From NCBI GenBank assembly GCA_039183635.1, contig JBCDBL010000002.1, positions 1 to 64,000 of the forward strand: a DNA stretch of 64,000 nt. Reading direction: 5' to 3'. How positions within the stretch are numbered: position 1 is the stretch's first letter; each line of letters begins with the position of its first letter. Position numbers and translations under genes: made by a program. The notes under the pieces are model-generated. The model made no database searches. It was not told the DNA's origin and was given only the letters and a program-made list of their open reading frames with translations. The stretch is from JBCDBL01 sp039183635 (GTDB taxonomy: Bacteria; Pseudomonadota; Alphaproteobacteria; Caulobacterales; Parvularculaceae). Shown here one piece after another: positions 8,870 to 18,412 of the stretch.

Positions 8870-11290
8870 CTACATGTTTAAGGAGATGCCGACGCCGAAC
8901 ACTTGCGGTTCGCCTACAATGACATTGCCGCCGAGCGCATCGCCGTTCACGAGGTACACCTCGTCGAAAATGTTCGAACCGAACGCGAAGACGGAATAGT
9001 TATCTTGTTCATAGGCGATGCGCAGATTTGAAATGGTGCGCGTATCGTTCGCCGGGCCTGTCAGATCGGGGTTTGGCAAAAACGCCTGGCTCTCAGATTG
9101 AAAATTCATATCGTAAGTTGCCGTGAAACCCGAAGGATGGCTCCAGGTCGCGCCCAACGTTGCTGTTACCGTTGGCGCAAACGGGAATTCATCACCTGTA
9201 AGATCACCAGCCTCCGTTACTTCGGTACTCAACAAACCGATTGATGCAAACAGATCCAAACTGTCGGAAACAAGATAAGAACCTTGGAATTCAACGCCGA
9301 ACAACTCGCTTTCACCGGCGTTAATCACGATTGTGTCCTGGGGTGTCGGCGTCACTTGTACTTCAAGTTGCTGGTCGGACCAATCGATATAGAACGCGTT
9401 TGCATTAAATATAACTTTACCGTCACGGCTCGCAGCCCTGAGAGCAAGTTCATAGTTCCAGGAAAATTCCGGATCAAACGCATAAATAATTTGCTGGACA
9501 GGGTTTATACCGAGCCCGCCGGGCCTGTAAGCGCGCTGAGCGCTGAACGATGTAGAGATTTCGTCAGACCACCGATACGTCGATACGAATTTCGGAAGGA
9601 ACACATCGAACGTGTCGCTTTGGTTCAGTGCAATAGGCGTTAACGGATCATCAGTACCGAAAGCGACTGTAATAGCTGTAAATGCGGCCCCTGGATAAGC
9701 CGCAGCGATTCCCGGCGTAGCCACAGCGCTTGCGGTCGCAGCATCGCTTGCACCAATTAACGGCGTTAAGTCCGTAACAAGAGCCGACTCAATCGCAGCT
9801 TCTAAACCCGGGACGCCCGTCGTCACAGCAGCGAGATCGCTTGCCTCTAATAGTATATTCACCTGGCTTGCGGTGTAATCTGCTTCTTCCTGCTCCCACC
9901 GAAATCCGAACGTCAAGGTTAGTGGATCAATGACATCATAGGCGAACTCGCCGAAGACCGCATAAGTTGTGAATTCAGGTTCGAATGTAAAATCAGACGC
10001 AAGCGGAAGAAAGCTTCCAAGCAGTAAAGGGTCAGCCAAGTTGTTCGGCGCACTCGCAGGAATGGGAATAGACGCAGCCCCACTGGTGGCGGCGTCCGTT
10101 TCATTAAGATAAACAGTGTTAAGGCCGAAAAGCGCCAAAGGAAGCGCCGGGACGCCAAAGGTTTGCCGCACACGGCTTATATCGTCTGATCCACGCTTCG
10201 CCGCCAATGCCCCAAATAAGGCTGTGAAATTGTCGTCATTGTCATAAACAAAGCGAATTTCCTGCAGAAAATCATCGCCTTCGCGCATATCTCGGCGGAT
10301 GGAGGTTTCAGGCAAGCTCGGATCGGCAGGCAAACCGTCAAAATCGCCCACCTCTTCTGTCTCATATTTAGTATAACTGGTCTGCGAAATAATGCTGAGG
10401 TTGTCCGTAATATCGTAGGAAATCTCACTGCTGAACGCCATCAACTCGCGATCCGTCTCCGCCAGAACATCCGCCAGCTGCAGACGCGCATCCGGATTGG
10501 CGCCGTCGACGATGACACTGCCGTCTTCTTCGTCCGTATAGATACCGGTGAGTTTCACCTCAAGGCCTGGAAGCGCGTCGGGCGTGAATAACAACTTGCC
10601 GCGTAGTAAGGTGCTTGCCTCTTCATCACCGTTCAAACCGTCGGCTCGCGTTACGAAGCCGTCGCTCTCCAAACGCTGTGCTGCGATACGAAACGCCAGT
10701 TGGTCGTCAAGGATCGGTCCGCCGAAGGCCACAGACGTCTCCCAGGTGTTTTCAGAAGCGTAGGTCGCCCGCGCACGCGCATCCCAATCAAAAGTAGGAT
10801 CTTCTGTCCGCACAACGATGGAGCCGATAAGTGAGTTCCGTCCCTGGACGGTGGATTGCGCGCCACGCAAAACCTCGAATTGCCGGACGTCCCAGCCGTT
10901 AGAGATGGCTGCGCCTACTGTCTGGTTTGGAATTACCGCACCGTCCACATAAAGCGTCGCCACGGGCGTCCCTGTACCCCCGGTAACACCTTGAGACTGC
11001 ACGCCGCGCAACACGAACTGATCATTTCTTCCACTGCCGACGGAGACGAAGCCCGCGTTGCCGATGCGGCGCAGCACGTCTTCCAGATCGACAATGTTCA
11101 GCTTCTCAATGTCCGCAGCGGTTGTGACCTGAATACTTGTCGTCGTTTCTTGAATAGACCGGTCGATTTTTTCACCGGTGACGACAATCGTTTCGTATTC
11201 GAGCCTGTCGTCATCCTGGGCGACCGCCGCCCCTGCCGTTAACGCCGCCAGAGCTGTTGTGGTGAAAAGCGAATGTAATACGCCGCGCAT
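8870..11290 (-). CDS. TonB-dependent outer-membrane receptor
   Basis: An 806-residue receptor with a signal peptide ending near AAVAQ (residues 1-25), a plug domain (about 35-160, with VLRGVQSQG and DVRQFEVLRGAQSTVQG), and a beta-barrel made of repeated amphipathic strands. The C-terminus is GVGISLNM, without the usual terminal Phe or Trp. The start ATG has a strong GGAGG five bases upstream. It would import a scarce ligand across the outer membrane using TonB energy. Neighbouring permeases and hydrolases suggest an organic substrate such as a lipopeptide or peptidoglycan fragment rather than iron; this is inferred from context. Confidence 0.9.
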   Translation of the reverse strand: MRGVLHSLFTTTALAALTAGAAVAQDDDRLEYETIVVTGEKIDRSIQETTTSIQVTTAADIEKLNIVDLEDVLRRIGNAGFVSVGSGRNDQFVLRGVQSQGVTGGTGTPVATLYVDGAVIPNQTVGAAISNGWDVRQFEVLRGAQSTVQGRNSLIGSIVVRTEDPTFDWDARARATYASENTWETSVAFGGPILDDQLAFRIAAQRLESDGFVTRADGLNGDEEASTLLRGKLLFTPDALPGLEVKLTGIYTDEEDGSVIVDGANPDARLQLADVLAETDRELMAFSSEISYDITDNLSIISQTSYTKYETEEVGDFDGLPADPSLPETSIRRDMREGDDFLQEIRFVYDNDDNFTALFGALAAKRGSDDISRVRQTFGVPALPLALFGLNTVYLNETDAATSGAASIPIPASAPNNLADPLLLGSFLPLASDFTFEPEFTTYAVFGEFAYDVIDPLTLTFGFRWEQEEADYTASQVNILLEASDLAAVTTGVPGLEAAIESALVTDLTPLIGASDAATASAVATPGIAAAYPGAAFTAITVAFGTDDPLTPIALNQSDTFDVFLPKFVSTYRWSDEISTSFSAQRAYRPGGLGINPVQQIIYAFDPEFSWNYELALRAASRDGKVIFNANAFYIDWSDQQLEVQVTPTPQDTIVINAGESELFGVEFQGSYLVSDSLDLFASIGLLSTEVTEAGDLTGDEFPFAPTVTATLGATWSHPSGFTATYDMNFQSESQAFLPNPDLTGPANDTRTISNLRIAYEQDNYSVFAFGSNIFDEVYLVNGDALGGNVIVGEPQVFGVGISLNM

Positions 11291-11433
11291 TTAATCCTCC
11301 CCGGTTAAGAAACATGCAACTCGTACTGTTTTATCAATGGTATGCGATCTTGCGTACGATTTCTATGTTTTCGAATACAATTTTGAGCAACGCCGCGATC
11401 CGAGACATTTTTGCAACGCACCGAATGGTGCAA

Positions 11434-12711
11434 TCAGTTTTCGTTCCGAATCTTTTGCATCTGCTGCTCGATCGTGTCGTAGGATCGTATGAAAAAGACT
11501 AGGGCGCAGAGGGTTAGCAGCACATTAACGATAAAAAACCAGACCCAGCCCACCTGGGCCGCCAGAACGCCGGAAAAAGCGCCCGTGGCCGCATATCCTA
11601 AAAACCATGTGGACTGCTGAAATGTGAAATCGGTGCCCACCTGTTCGTCAGACGTCCAGCCCATACGGGCGGCGTAGAGCACCATGCGCGTGGGCGCGGT
11701 GCAGATGGTGGCCCAGAAGATTACGCCGATAACAGCGATGATGGGCGGCGCGTCCGACGCCGCCAGCCAGAGGAAACCGGGCGCGGCCAAAGGCCCGACG
11801 AACAGCATTGCGATCGCCATGCGTTTCGGACCGATACGCGTTATGGCGACCGAGGCGACGCCAAGGGAAATGATCGCCCCGAAGCTCGCCGCGAGGCCGA
11901 TGGCGATGCCAATTTCCGTCAGTGTCAGCCCCTTATCGCCGAGGAACGGACCGATCACTGTGACGGGCATTTGCACGGAAAACGATACGGCGAAAACAAT
12001 CGCCAAAACGTGAAGGTTCACCCGGCGCTTCAAGAACGCCCCAAGACGTGCGCCGCCCCCGTCCCGCGCTTTTTGTAAAGCTTTTTCCGGCGCCGGCGGC
12101 TCCTTGCGGATCAACGCAGGGGAATTGAAAAGAATGAACAACAGGGCGGCGGCGACAAACGCCGGGGACCAGCCATATATGTCGGCGACAAAAAGCAACC
12201 CCGCGGAGCCGATGATTTGTCCGAACTCTTTGCCCAGCCACACAACGCTGGAGCCGAGCCCGCGCTGGTCCGGTTTTACGTTTTCAACAACATACGCATC
12301 GGCCGCGATCTCCTGGGTTGCATAAAAAACCTGTTTCAGAATGATGAGCCCGATGATCACATAGAGCGTGTCCATGCTCGGCTGGACCAGAGATATCAGG
12401 ATGTATGTGGCGGCCACCGCGAACGTGCACGGCGCCAGCCAAGATTTGCGCCGGCCAAAAGACGCACGCCAATAGTTATCCACCATCGGCGCCCACACCC
12501 ATTTGAACGCCGTGACCACGAACGGCAGAAAAAACAGCCCAAGATATTCCAGAGGCATGCCAAGGCGCTTTATGAACAACGTCGGCGCCATGGTGGCGGT
12601 GAGCGCGTTCGGCAAATCATGCGCAATCTGAAGGCACATGATGACGCCGAATGTTTTCCAACTCGCCGCGTCGGTTGGAAATTTAGCTTTCGCGAGGGAC
12701 TTTTTCAGCAT
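11434..12711 (-). CDS. MFS permease, AmpG/PAT-like
   Basis: A 425-residue, roughly twelve-helix major facilitator. The N-terminal segment with FKWVWAPMVDNYW and GRRKSW is typical of the AmpG/acetyl-CoA-transporter (PAT) branch, whose AmpG members import anhydromuropeptides. No AmpC/AmpR system is nearby, so the substrate is uncertain. It lies between a TonB receptor and a serine hydrolase on the same strand, a layout that fits outer- then inner-membrane uptake of a peptidic or glycopeptidic compound. No clear ribosome-binding site is visible before the ATG. Confidence 0.75.
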   Translation of the reverse strand: MLKKSLAKAKFPTDAASWKTFGVIMCLQIAHDLPNALTATMAPTLFIKRLGMPLEYLGLFFLPFVVTAFKWVWAPMVDNYWRASFGRRKSWLAPCTFAVAATYILISLVQPSMDTLYVIIGLIILKQVFYATQEIAADAYVVENVKPDQRGLGSSVVWLGKEFGQIIGSAGLLFVADIYGWSPAFVAAALLFILFNSPALIRKEPPAPEKALQKARDGGGARLGAFLKRRVNLHVLAIVFAVSFSVQMPVTVIGPFLGDKGLTLTEIGIAIGLAASFGAIISLGVASVAITRIGPKRMAIAMLFVGPLAAPGFLWLAASDAPPIIAVIGVIFWATICTAPTRMVLYAARMGWTSDEQVGTDFTFQQSTWFLGYAATGAFSGVLAAQVGWVWFFIVNVLLTLCALVFFIRSYDTIEQQMQKIRNEN

Positions 12712-12742
12712 GTTGCAAGACGATCCTTTAACCTGACTGAGC

Positions 12743-14671
12743 CTACGGAAGCCAGGTTATAAGGGGAACCCATCCGTTTACGGCGAGCAGCCCCCAAGCC
12801 AAGCATAAGACCACCGTTGCAACCGCAGCATAATATCTGAAGATTCGGTGTTCGAATGAAACAGAAAACAGTCTCCAAGCAGCGAACGCAACGGCGGCAG
12901 GACCAATAACGCTAAGGGCGCACATGGAGATTGACACAAAACTCACCGTTCCCACCCGTACAAGCTGATCGAACGGCGCGAGCAGAGATTGGGTTGCAAA
13001 AAGTGCAAAAACACCAAGCAACGCAGCGCCCGCCGCAAACAGGGCGGCCCGCACCTGGCGGCCCGCCCCTTGGGGTAGGCGCCCAAACGCCGCCATTGGC
13101 GCCCAAAGCAGCAGATGCATACTGACAATAGCAGCGGTCAACAGCCCTGCGACGAATATTGTAAATGTTCCGAGCACGCGAATAGCGGAGACCCTTTCAT
13201 ACGCCCCGCCGTTAATGAAAACGGTTTCACCGGCCGGGCCGGTTACAAAAGCAGCGGTTGCAATCGCGCGCCCCGGCCGCCGCAACAAACCGTCGCCCAT
13301 GAATTCCAAGGCATAGGACGAATTGGTGGGCGAAAGAGGAGCGACAGCGACAATATCCCCTTGAACGCTAAGATGCACCGCGGTGTTCATCGTCCAAAGC
13401 CAACGACGCAACTTCATATTGTGCGTGATTGGTGCATACCACCCATCGTAGGCCGAGCCATCCTTCACAGAAATGGAGGGACGCAGGTCAGCCGGCGGAT
13501 AATCGCGCGTCAAATAACCGCCGATCAGGTTCCGCAACGCCGCGCGCGCGCCCTCGTCCTCACCATTAATGATAAAAGCAAAGCCCCGACCGGTGACAGG
13601 GTCATACCCGGTCCAGGTTTTATAACCATCCGTAGCCCCGCTATGACCACGGAAAATATGGCCATCGCCAGCAAAAAACCCGAAATTGCCAAGCCCGTAG
13701 CCGCCGTCAACAACGCCCTGGCGCGCCGCAGCCGAGGTGGAGGGCGTCTCCATACGCTTCAACAAAGCAGGCGCCACGAGCCCCGGCGCGCTTTGCCCGC
13801 GCGTTGCATAAAACCGCATAAGCTTTCCAAGGTCGTTGGCCGTCGTCAAAAGCGATCCGGACGGACGGATCGCCATCAACCAGAATGAGCTTTCCGTAAC
13901 GCCATCGCTGCGATAGCTTTTACCGATACGGCCCTGATCGGCGCGGTCCAACAAAAACGTAGACGATGTCATACCGAGGGGCGCGAAGATCTCGTTTTCC
14001 ATAAAGTCGTCATATGAACAATTGCAGGCGTTCTCCATGGCGACAGCGGCGAGCGTATGGCCAGGATTGGCATAGGAGTAATAAAAGCCGGGCGGCCAGG
14101 CGACATCGAGCTTGCCCGCCATCATCTGCGCATATGTTTTGGGCGCAACGCCAGGCCGACTAAACGCGTATTCGTAATAGGTTGAACCTTCTATCCCCGC
14201 CGTATGCTCCAAGAGATGAGAGAGGAGAATCGGATAATTCTCCGTCCAAGGATTATCTATTACAATCTCTGGCGCGACCTCCGACAACGGGGCGTCCAAC
14301 GCCAGAGCCTGTTCACCAACCAACCGCAGGACGCCAAGCGATGTGAGGTTCTTCGACAAGGAGCCCGCGCGCAAGATCGTGTCCGCCGTCATCGGCGTCC
14401 CGGCGTCCACATCGGCAAGCCCGTACCCCTTGGCGAGTCTCACCTCCCCGTTCTCCACAATCGCCACGACCGCGCCGGGGACAGGCGAAGCGGCGATCAT
14501 ACGCGCAATCTCCGCGTCGAGGGCGTTCAGAGTCTTCGGCCCATCCTCAGCACCGCGCGCCGCACTTCCCAAAAACCAAAATAGTGCGAAAACAAGTACA
14601 AGAACGGCGCCGGCCAGACGCATCAAACCTCCCATAACTCCCTCTCTCGCGCTTGCTCTGTCACCCAACAT
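12743..14671 (-). CDS. Membrane-anchored beta-lactamase-family serine hydrolase
   Basis: About 640 residues: an N-terminal signal or anchor helix (MRLAGAVLVLVFALFWF region), a COG1680-type hydrolase domain with S-L-S-K (SxxK; residues 104-107 from this start), a YAN motif in YYSYANPG, and HSG in GHSGATDGYKT. The C-terminal 170 residues hold four to five hydrophobic helices. The active site should face the periplasm. The chosen ATG at 14671 overlaps the upstream stop (TGATG). An internal ATG at 14626, preceded by GGGAGG, is an attractive alternative start that leaves just the signal peptide. Targets could be D-amino-acid amides, esters or muropeptides. Confidence 0.8.
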   Translation of the reverse strand: MLGDRASAREGVMGGLMRLAGAVLVLVFALFWFLGSAARGAEDGPKTLNALDAEIARMIAASPVPGAVVAIVENGEVRLAKGYGLADVDAGTPMTADTILRAGSLSKNLTSLGVLRLVGEQALALDAPLSEVAPEIVIDNPWTENYPILLSHLLEHTAGIEGSTYYEYAFSRPGVAPKTYAQMMAGKLDVAWPPGFYYSYANPGHTLAAVAMENACNCSYDDFMENEIFAPLGMTSSTFLLDRADQGRIGKSYRSDGVTESSFWLMAIRPSGSLLTTANDLGKLMRFYATRGQSAPGLVAPALLKRMETPSTSAAARQGVVDGGYGLGNFGFFAGDGHIFRGHSGATDGYKTWTGYDPVTGRGFAFIINGEDEGARAALRNLIGGYLTRDYPPADLRPSISVKDGSAYDGWYAPITHNMKLRRWLWTMNTAVHLSVQGDIVAVAPLSPTNSSYALEFMGDGLLRRPGRAIATAAFVTGPAGETVFINGGAYERVSAIRVLGTFTIFVAGLLTAAIVSMHLLLWAPMAAFGRLPQGAGRQVRAALFAAGAALLGVFALFATQSLLAPFDQLVRVGTVSFVSISMCALSVIGPAAVAFAAWRLFSVSFEHRIFRYYAAVATVVLCLAWGLLAVNGWVPLITWLP

Positions 14672-16176
14672 CACGGGCGCGGGCGCTGAAACGTCTTCGC
14701 GTTCTCCGTCAACTGTTTTTTATCGATCTTGTTGACGCCGGACAAAGGCAGCGCCTCCATAAACACTATAAAGCGCGGGTGAGCGTAGGCGGGGCCGTTT
14801 TCCAATGTGTAGTGTTTCACGTCCTCCTCCGTTAGGGAAGAGCCTGGCGCAGCCACAATGAAAGCCATCGGCAACGCGCCTTTTATGTCGTCCTCCACAG
14901 GCACGACCGCCGCCTGATCTATGAAAGGGTGCGTTTCAAGGAGTTTTTCCACTTCACCCGGATAGATATTTTCCCCGCCGCACACGAACATATCGTCGGC
15001 GCGGCTGACAAAAAAGTAAAACCCTTCCGCATCGCGACGCATAACGTCGCCCGTATCATACCACCCGTCGGAGATTTTCCGCGCCGTCTCTGTTGGAAGG
15101 TTCAGATAACCACGCGTCACCATTTTGGATCGCACGTGCAATACGCCTTCATTCGGCGCCCCTGTCCCGACGAGCCGCACCTCGACATCCGCCATGGGGT
15201 ATCCCAGGGACAAGACCGGCGCCGGGCGCCCTTCAGGATGAAGACCGAATATCGCCGGCCCGACTTCCGTCGTTCCGTACCCGTTGGAGATCATAGCGTT
15301 AGGAAAAAGAGCCGCCGTTCGATCCACAAGCGCCCGCGTTACAGGCGCAGAGCCCATCGCCACCGAGGTCACCGAGGACAGATCCGCCCCGAGCCCGGCT
15401 TCCTGGGCTTGTGCGGCCAAAGCAAACATGGTCGGCACGCCCGTAGCGCGGGCCACCTTGAATGTCTCAATGGCGCGCAGATACTCCTGCGCTTGAAACC
15501 GGGATGTGAGGACTGCGGTCCCACCGACGTAGAGCACGCTTTGAATGTGGAATTGCGCGTTCATATGGAACAGGGGCGCGGAAATAAGGGCGCTACGTCC
15601 TTCAAGGCTTTCCCTTAAAAAATCAAACTGTTCAATCGCCCAGAGATAACCCGCATGCGTGATCGGCACGCCTTTCGGACGGCCCGAAGAGCCAGACGTA
15701 TACATAATAACAGCAAGATCTGTCTGTGACGGCGCAAAAGGCGATAACGGTCCCGGCTTCAAAAGCGCTCCGTATCCATCCTCGCCGCCGACATCGAAAT
15801 CTATAATACGCGTTTCAGGAGCCAAAAACCCCTTGTTCTGCTCATCGGCAAACACAAGATCGACTTCGGCGTCATTTAAAATATGCCGAACACCCGCCGC
15901 TTTCAGCTTTTGGTTTATTGGAACCGCGACAAAGCCGGCGCGCATAACGCCCATATAGGCGATAAAATGCTCCGCACGATTGTCAGCCAGGATACCGATC
16001 CGGGCGCCTTTGGAAACACCCCGCGCCAAAAGTCCATTGGCGACAGCGTTGATTTCTTCGTTAAGCGCGTCGTAACTGAGAACGCGTTCCGCGCCCTGCT
16101 CACCGATCATAACGATCGCATTCCGCTCCCGCGGCGCGTTCGGATCGATGACGCTGGACAGATTGCGTCCGACCAT
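14671..16176 (-). CDS. AMP-forming acyl-CoA synthetase/ligase
   Basis: An ANL-superfamily ligase of about 501 residues. The phosphate-binding loop YTSGSSGRPKG, the YGTTEVGP motif, the GWYDTGDV segment and the C-terminal lysine in NKIDKKQL are all present. It would activate a carboxylic acid to its CoA thioester via an adenylate. I place the start at the ATG at 16176, four bases after the thioesterase stop; an upstream ATG at 16233 in the same frame would overlap that gene by 53 bases and adds residues not typical of the family. It lies in one operon with a thioesterase and an oxidoreductase. The acid (fatty, aromatic or branched) is not evident. Confidence 0.85.
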   Translation of the reverse strand: MVGRNLSSVIDPNAPRERNAIVMIGEQGAERVLSYDALNEEINAVANGLLARGVSKGARIGILADNRAEHFIAYMGVMRAGFVAVPINQKLKAAGVRHILNDAEVDLVFADEQNKGFLAPETRIIDFDVGGEDGYGALLKPGPLSPFAPSQTDLAVIMYTSGSSGRPKGVPITHAGYLWAIEQFDFLRESLEGRSALISAPLFHMNAQFHIQSVLYVGGTAVLTSRFQAQEYLRAIETFKVARATGVPTMFALAAQAQEAGLGADLSSVTSVAMGSAPVTRALVDRTAALFPNAMISNGYGTTEVGPAIFGLHPEGRPAPVLSLGYPMADVEVRLVGTGAPNEGVLHVRSKMVTRGYLNLPTETARKISDGWYDTGDVMRRDAEGFYFFVSRADDMFVCGGENIYPGEVEKLLETHPFIDQAAVVPVEDDIKGALPMAFIVAAPGSSLTEEDVKHYTLENGPAYAHPRFIVFMEALPLSGVNKIDKKQLTENAKTFQRPRP

Positions 16177-16180
16177 AACG

Positions 16181-16600
16181 CTAGCCGACAGCCGGACTGT
16201 ATGTGCCGCGACCGAGGGCGCATAGTTTGCCATTTGCGTCGGTCACATCGATGTCGACCACGGCCACTGTGCGGCCCACGCGCCGCGCTGTAGCTGTCGC
16301 AACCAAATAAGCACCGATGGACGGGCGCAGATAATCGACTCGAAAATTGATCGTGGGTACGCCGCCGCCCACCGCCAGCGCGACGGCATAATCGCCAGCC
16401 GTGTCGATGAGAGAGGCGATCGGACCGCCATGAAACTGCTCCGTTCCCGCAGCGCGTTCCAACTCAGGGCGCAATGGCATGCGCAAGGACACGCGCTTGC
16501 CGTCAATATCCATATCGTCCACCCTGAGGCCAAGAAAGGCGATGGCCGGACATCCGTCCAACTCTTCTTGAAGGCTTTGTTTCGTATAGTCTTTCGTCAT
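16181..16600 (-). CDS. Hotdog-fold thioesterase (PaaI/YdiI-like)
   Basis: A 139-residue single hotdog domain with the family motif FHGGPIASLIDTAGDYA, where the HGG lies next to the catalytic acid region, and later strands (INFRVDYLRPS). Such enzymes hydrolyse acyl- or aryl-CoA thioesters, often as a release valve beside a CoA ligase. It starts inside the end of the oxidoreductase gene (4-base overlap) and is followed directly by the acyl-CoA synthetase, consistent with one transcript. Confidence 0.85.
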   Translation of the reverse strand: MTKDYTKQSLQEELDGCPAIAFLGLRVDDMDIDGKRVSLRMPLRPELERAAGTEQFHGGPIASLIDTAGDYAVALAVGGGVPTINFRVDYLRPSIGAYLVATATARRVGRTVAVVDIDVTDANGKLCALGRGTYSPAVG

Positions 16601-17604
16601 ATTGACACCACCGCTTTGCCGAAGACCTTGCGTTCTATCAACTCTGTCATCAAAGAAGGCAACTCCTCAAGGGGGCGGACGTCGTGAATGGCGGGCGTCA
16701 ACGCGCCAGACGCCGTCATCCGGGTCAAGGCGTCTTGATCGTCGATCGTCCACCCATTCGACCCCACAACCGTCTGCTCAAAACTCCATATGTAGCGTAA
16801 ATCCGTTTGCGGATCATGCCCTGCGGTCGCGCCGCATACGAGAATCCGTCCGTGTTTGCGCACGGTTTTCAGCGCTTTGGCCCATGTATCGCCACCGATA
16901 TAATTGACGACGACGTCAACGCCGCCGTCGCCCGTACCGTCATAGGACGGTTTGCCGAAACGGTCGCGGACCGCAGCGAGAAAATCCTCCTCAGCCGTGT
17001 CGATCACGTGATCGGCGCCAACCTCCTTTAATTTGTCCAGCTTCCACCCGCCGCCCCCGCATGCAACGACCTCAGCCCCTGCGGCTTTGGCGAGCTGTAT
17101 ACACGCCGCGCCGACGCCGCCCGTGGCGCCTAGGATTAAAACGCGCTCCCCGGCCTTAACGGCGCCGCGCACACCCATCATACGGTACGCCGTACCGTAA
17201 GCGACAGGAAGCGCCGCCGCATGCTCAAAAGAAACAGAGGCGGGAACGCGAACGAGACAACTCTCCGGCATGACGACATATTCGCAAGCCGCCCCGGACG
17301 TCACTTCGCCCATCATGCCTTTTTCGGGCAAAATCGGATATCCAGACACCCGGTCGCCTACGGACCACCCACCCTGGACATCCGATCCAAGACCGGCGAT
17401 TTCTCCGGCGAAATCCCCGCAAGGGATCATCGGAAAAGGCGTTTTCAATTTGGTCGACCCTTGCAACATCATAGGATCGAAACCGTTCAATGCGGCCGCC
17501 CGCACGCGCACCAAAACCTCTCCAGCCCCGACATCCGGCTCGGGCGCATCAACATATTTCAGCTCTTCAACGCCGCCGTGCCGCTCAAAAACAATAGCTT
17601 TCAT
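16597..17604 (-). CDS. Quinone-oxidoreductase-like MDR protein
   Basis: A 335-residue medium-chain dehydrogenase/reductase. It has the GroES-like N-terminal half and a Rossmann half with LGATGGVGAACIQLAKAAG for NADPH. The structural and catalytic zinc cysteines of alcohol dehydrogenases are absent, as in zeta-crystallin/QOR or enoyl-reductase members. It is the first gene of a three-gene minus-strand operon with the thioesterase and acyl-CoA synthetase, which suggests reduction of an alpha,beta-unsaturated acyl intermediate, although members act on many enones. Confidence 0.85.
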   Translation of the reverse strand: MKAIVFERHGGVEELKYVDAPEPDVGAGEVLVRVRAAALNGFDPMMLQGSTKLKTPFPMIPCGDFAGEIAGLGSDVQGGWSVGDRVSGYPILPEKGMMGEVTSGAACEYVVMPESCLVRVPASVSFEHAAALPVAYGTAYRMMGVRGAVKAGERVLILGATGGVGAACIQLAKAAGAEVVACGGGGWKLDKLKEVGADHVIDTAEEDFLAAVRDRFGKPSYDGTGDGGVDVVVNYIGGDTWAKALKTVRKHGRILVCGATAGHDPQTDLRYIWSFEQTVVGSNGWTIDDQDALTRMTASGALTPAIHDVRPLEELPSLMTELIERKVFGKAVVSI

Positions 17605-17671
17605 GATGTTTCACCATTCAATTTTACAACTTATAGTAACACTCTCACGCCTATGGTTGTGAGAAGGCCGC

Positions 17672-17698
17672 TTGCCGCGTGGGGTTTTACCCTATAAT
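17672..17698 (+). promoter_or_regulatory. Sigma-70-like promoter for the GntR gene
   Basis: TTGCCG (17672-17677) and a consensus TATAAT (17693-17698) are separated by 15 bases, slightly short. The -10 lies about 40 bases before the TTG start at 17739 and inside the longer reading frame that begins at GTG 17679, which argues for the shorter protein. Confidence 0.5.
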
Positions 17699-17738
17699 AC
17701 CCCTCGCTTTAGCAGCGAGTCGGATAAGAGGCGCTCCC

Positions 17739-18410
17739 TTGTCGAAAGTAGACGAACGCAATACGGCCACGCGCAGCGATCAAATCGTTCGGGCGATCGA
17801 GGAGGAGATCATCTCCGGCCGGCGTGCGCCAGGCTCCCACCTGAACGAGCAAGAGATCGCCGACCGTTTTAACGTATCGCGCACACCGGTGCGCGAAGCC
17901 GTAAGGCATTTGTCCTCCGCCGGTCTTGTCGAGGTGCGTCCTCGCCGCGGCGCTTTTGTCGCGCGCGTTCCGATAACGCGCCTCATTCAAATGTTCGAGG
18001 TCATGTCGGAAATTGAGGGTACGTGCGCGCGCCTTGCGGCGCGGCGCATGCCGGCGGAAGACAAGCAGAAGCTGAAAGAACTGCATGATTCCTATGCACA
18101 GCATGCGGAAAACAATTCCGCTGACAGTTATTACGACGAAAGCATAGAATTCCATCGCCTTATTTTTAGGGGCACGCAGAACGAAGTTTTGGCGGAAATG
18201 GCGACCCGGCTTTACAATCAGTTGACGGGATACCGCCGGCGTCAACTGACCCTCAGCAAACGGGTGAAAAAATCGTTTCGGGAGCACGCCGAGGTGTTGG
18301 ACGCCATTTTGGACGGCGACGAGGACCGCGCCGAAAAAGCGATGCGCGATCATACTCATATCGTCGGCGATAATGTCATGGATCTCATCAGCACCCTCGG
18401 GGACGATTAG
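17739..18410 (+). CDS. GntR-family regulator, FCD (FadR-like) subgroup
   Basis: A 223-residue regulator: a winged-helix DNA-binding domain (about 10-70, with LNEQEIADRFNVSRTPVREA) and a helical FCD ligand-binding domain with FHRLIFRGTQN and the late H in FREHAEVLDAI. FCD members bind small carboxylates or acyl-CoA using metal-binding histidines. I choose a TTG start because AAGAGG lies nine bases upstream and a TATAAT promoter lies within the longer frame. It is divergent from the QOR-thioesterase-ligase operon and convergent with the CaiB gene, so either acyl-CoA operon could be its target. Confidence 0.85.
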   Translation: MSKVDERNTATRSDQIVRAIEEEIISGRRAPGSHLNEQEIADRFNVSRTPVREAVRHLSSAGLVEVRPRRGAFVARVPITRLIQMFEVMSEIEGTCARLAARRMPAEDKQKLKELHDSYAQHAENNSADSYYDESIEFHRLIFRGTQNEVLAEMATRLYNQLTGYRRRQLTLSKRVKKSFREHAEVLDAILDGDEDRAEKAMRDHTHIVGDNVMDLISTLGDD

Positions 18411-18412
18411 GC

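Noticed and set aside
11291..11433. Inverted repeat GTATGC...GCGTAC before the first TonB receptor
   Set aside because: The arms carry a mismatch and the region is AT-rich; not strong enough to call an operator.
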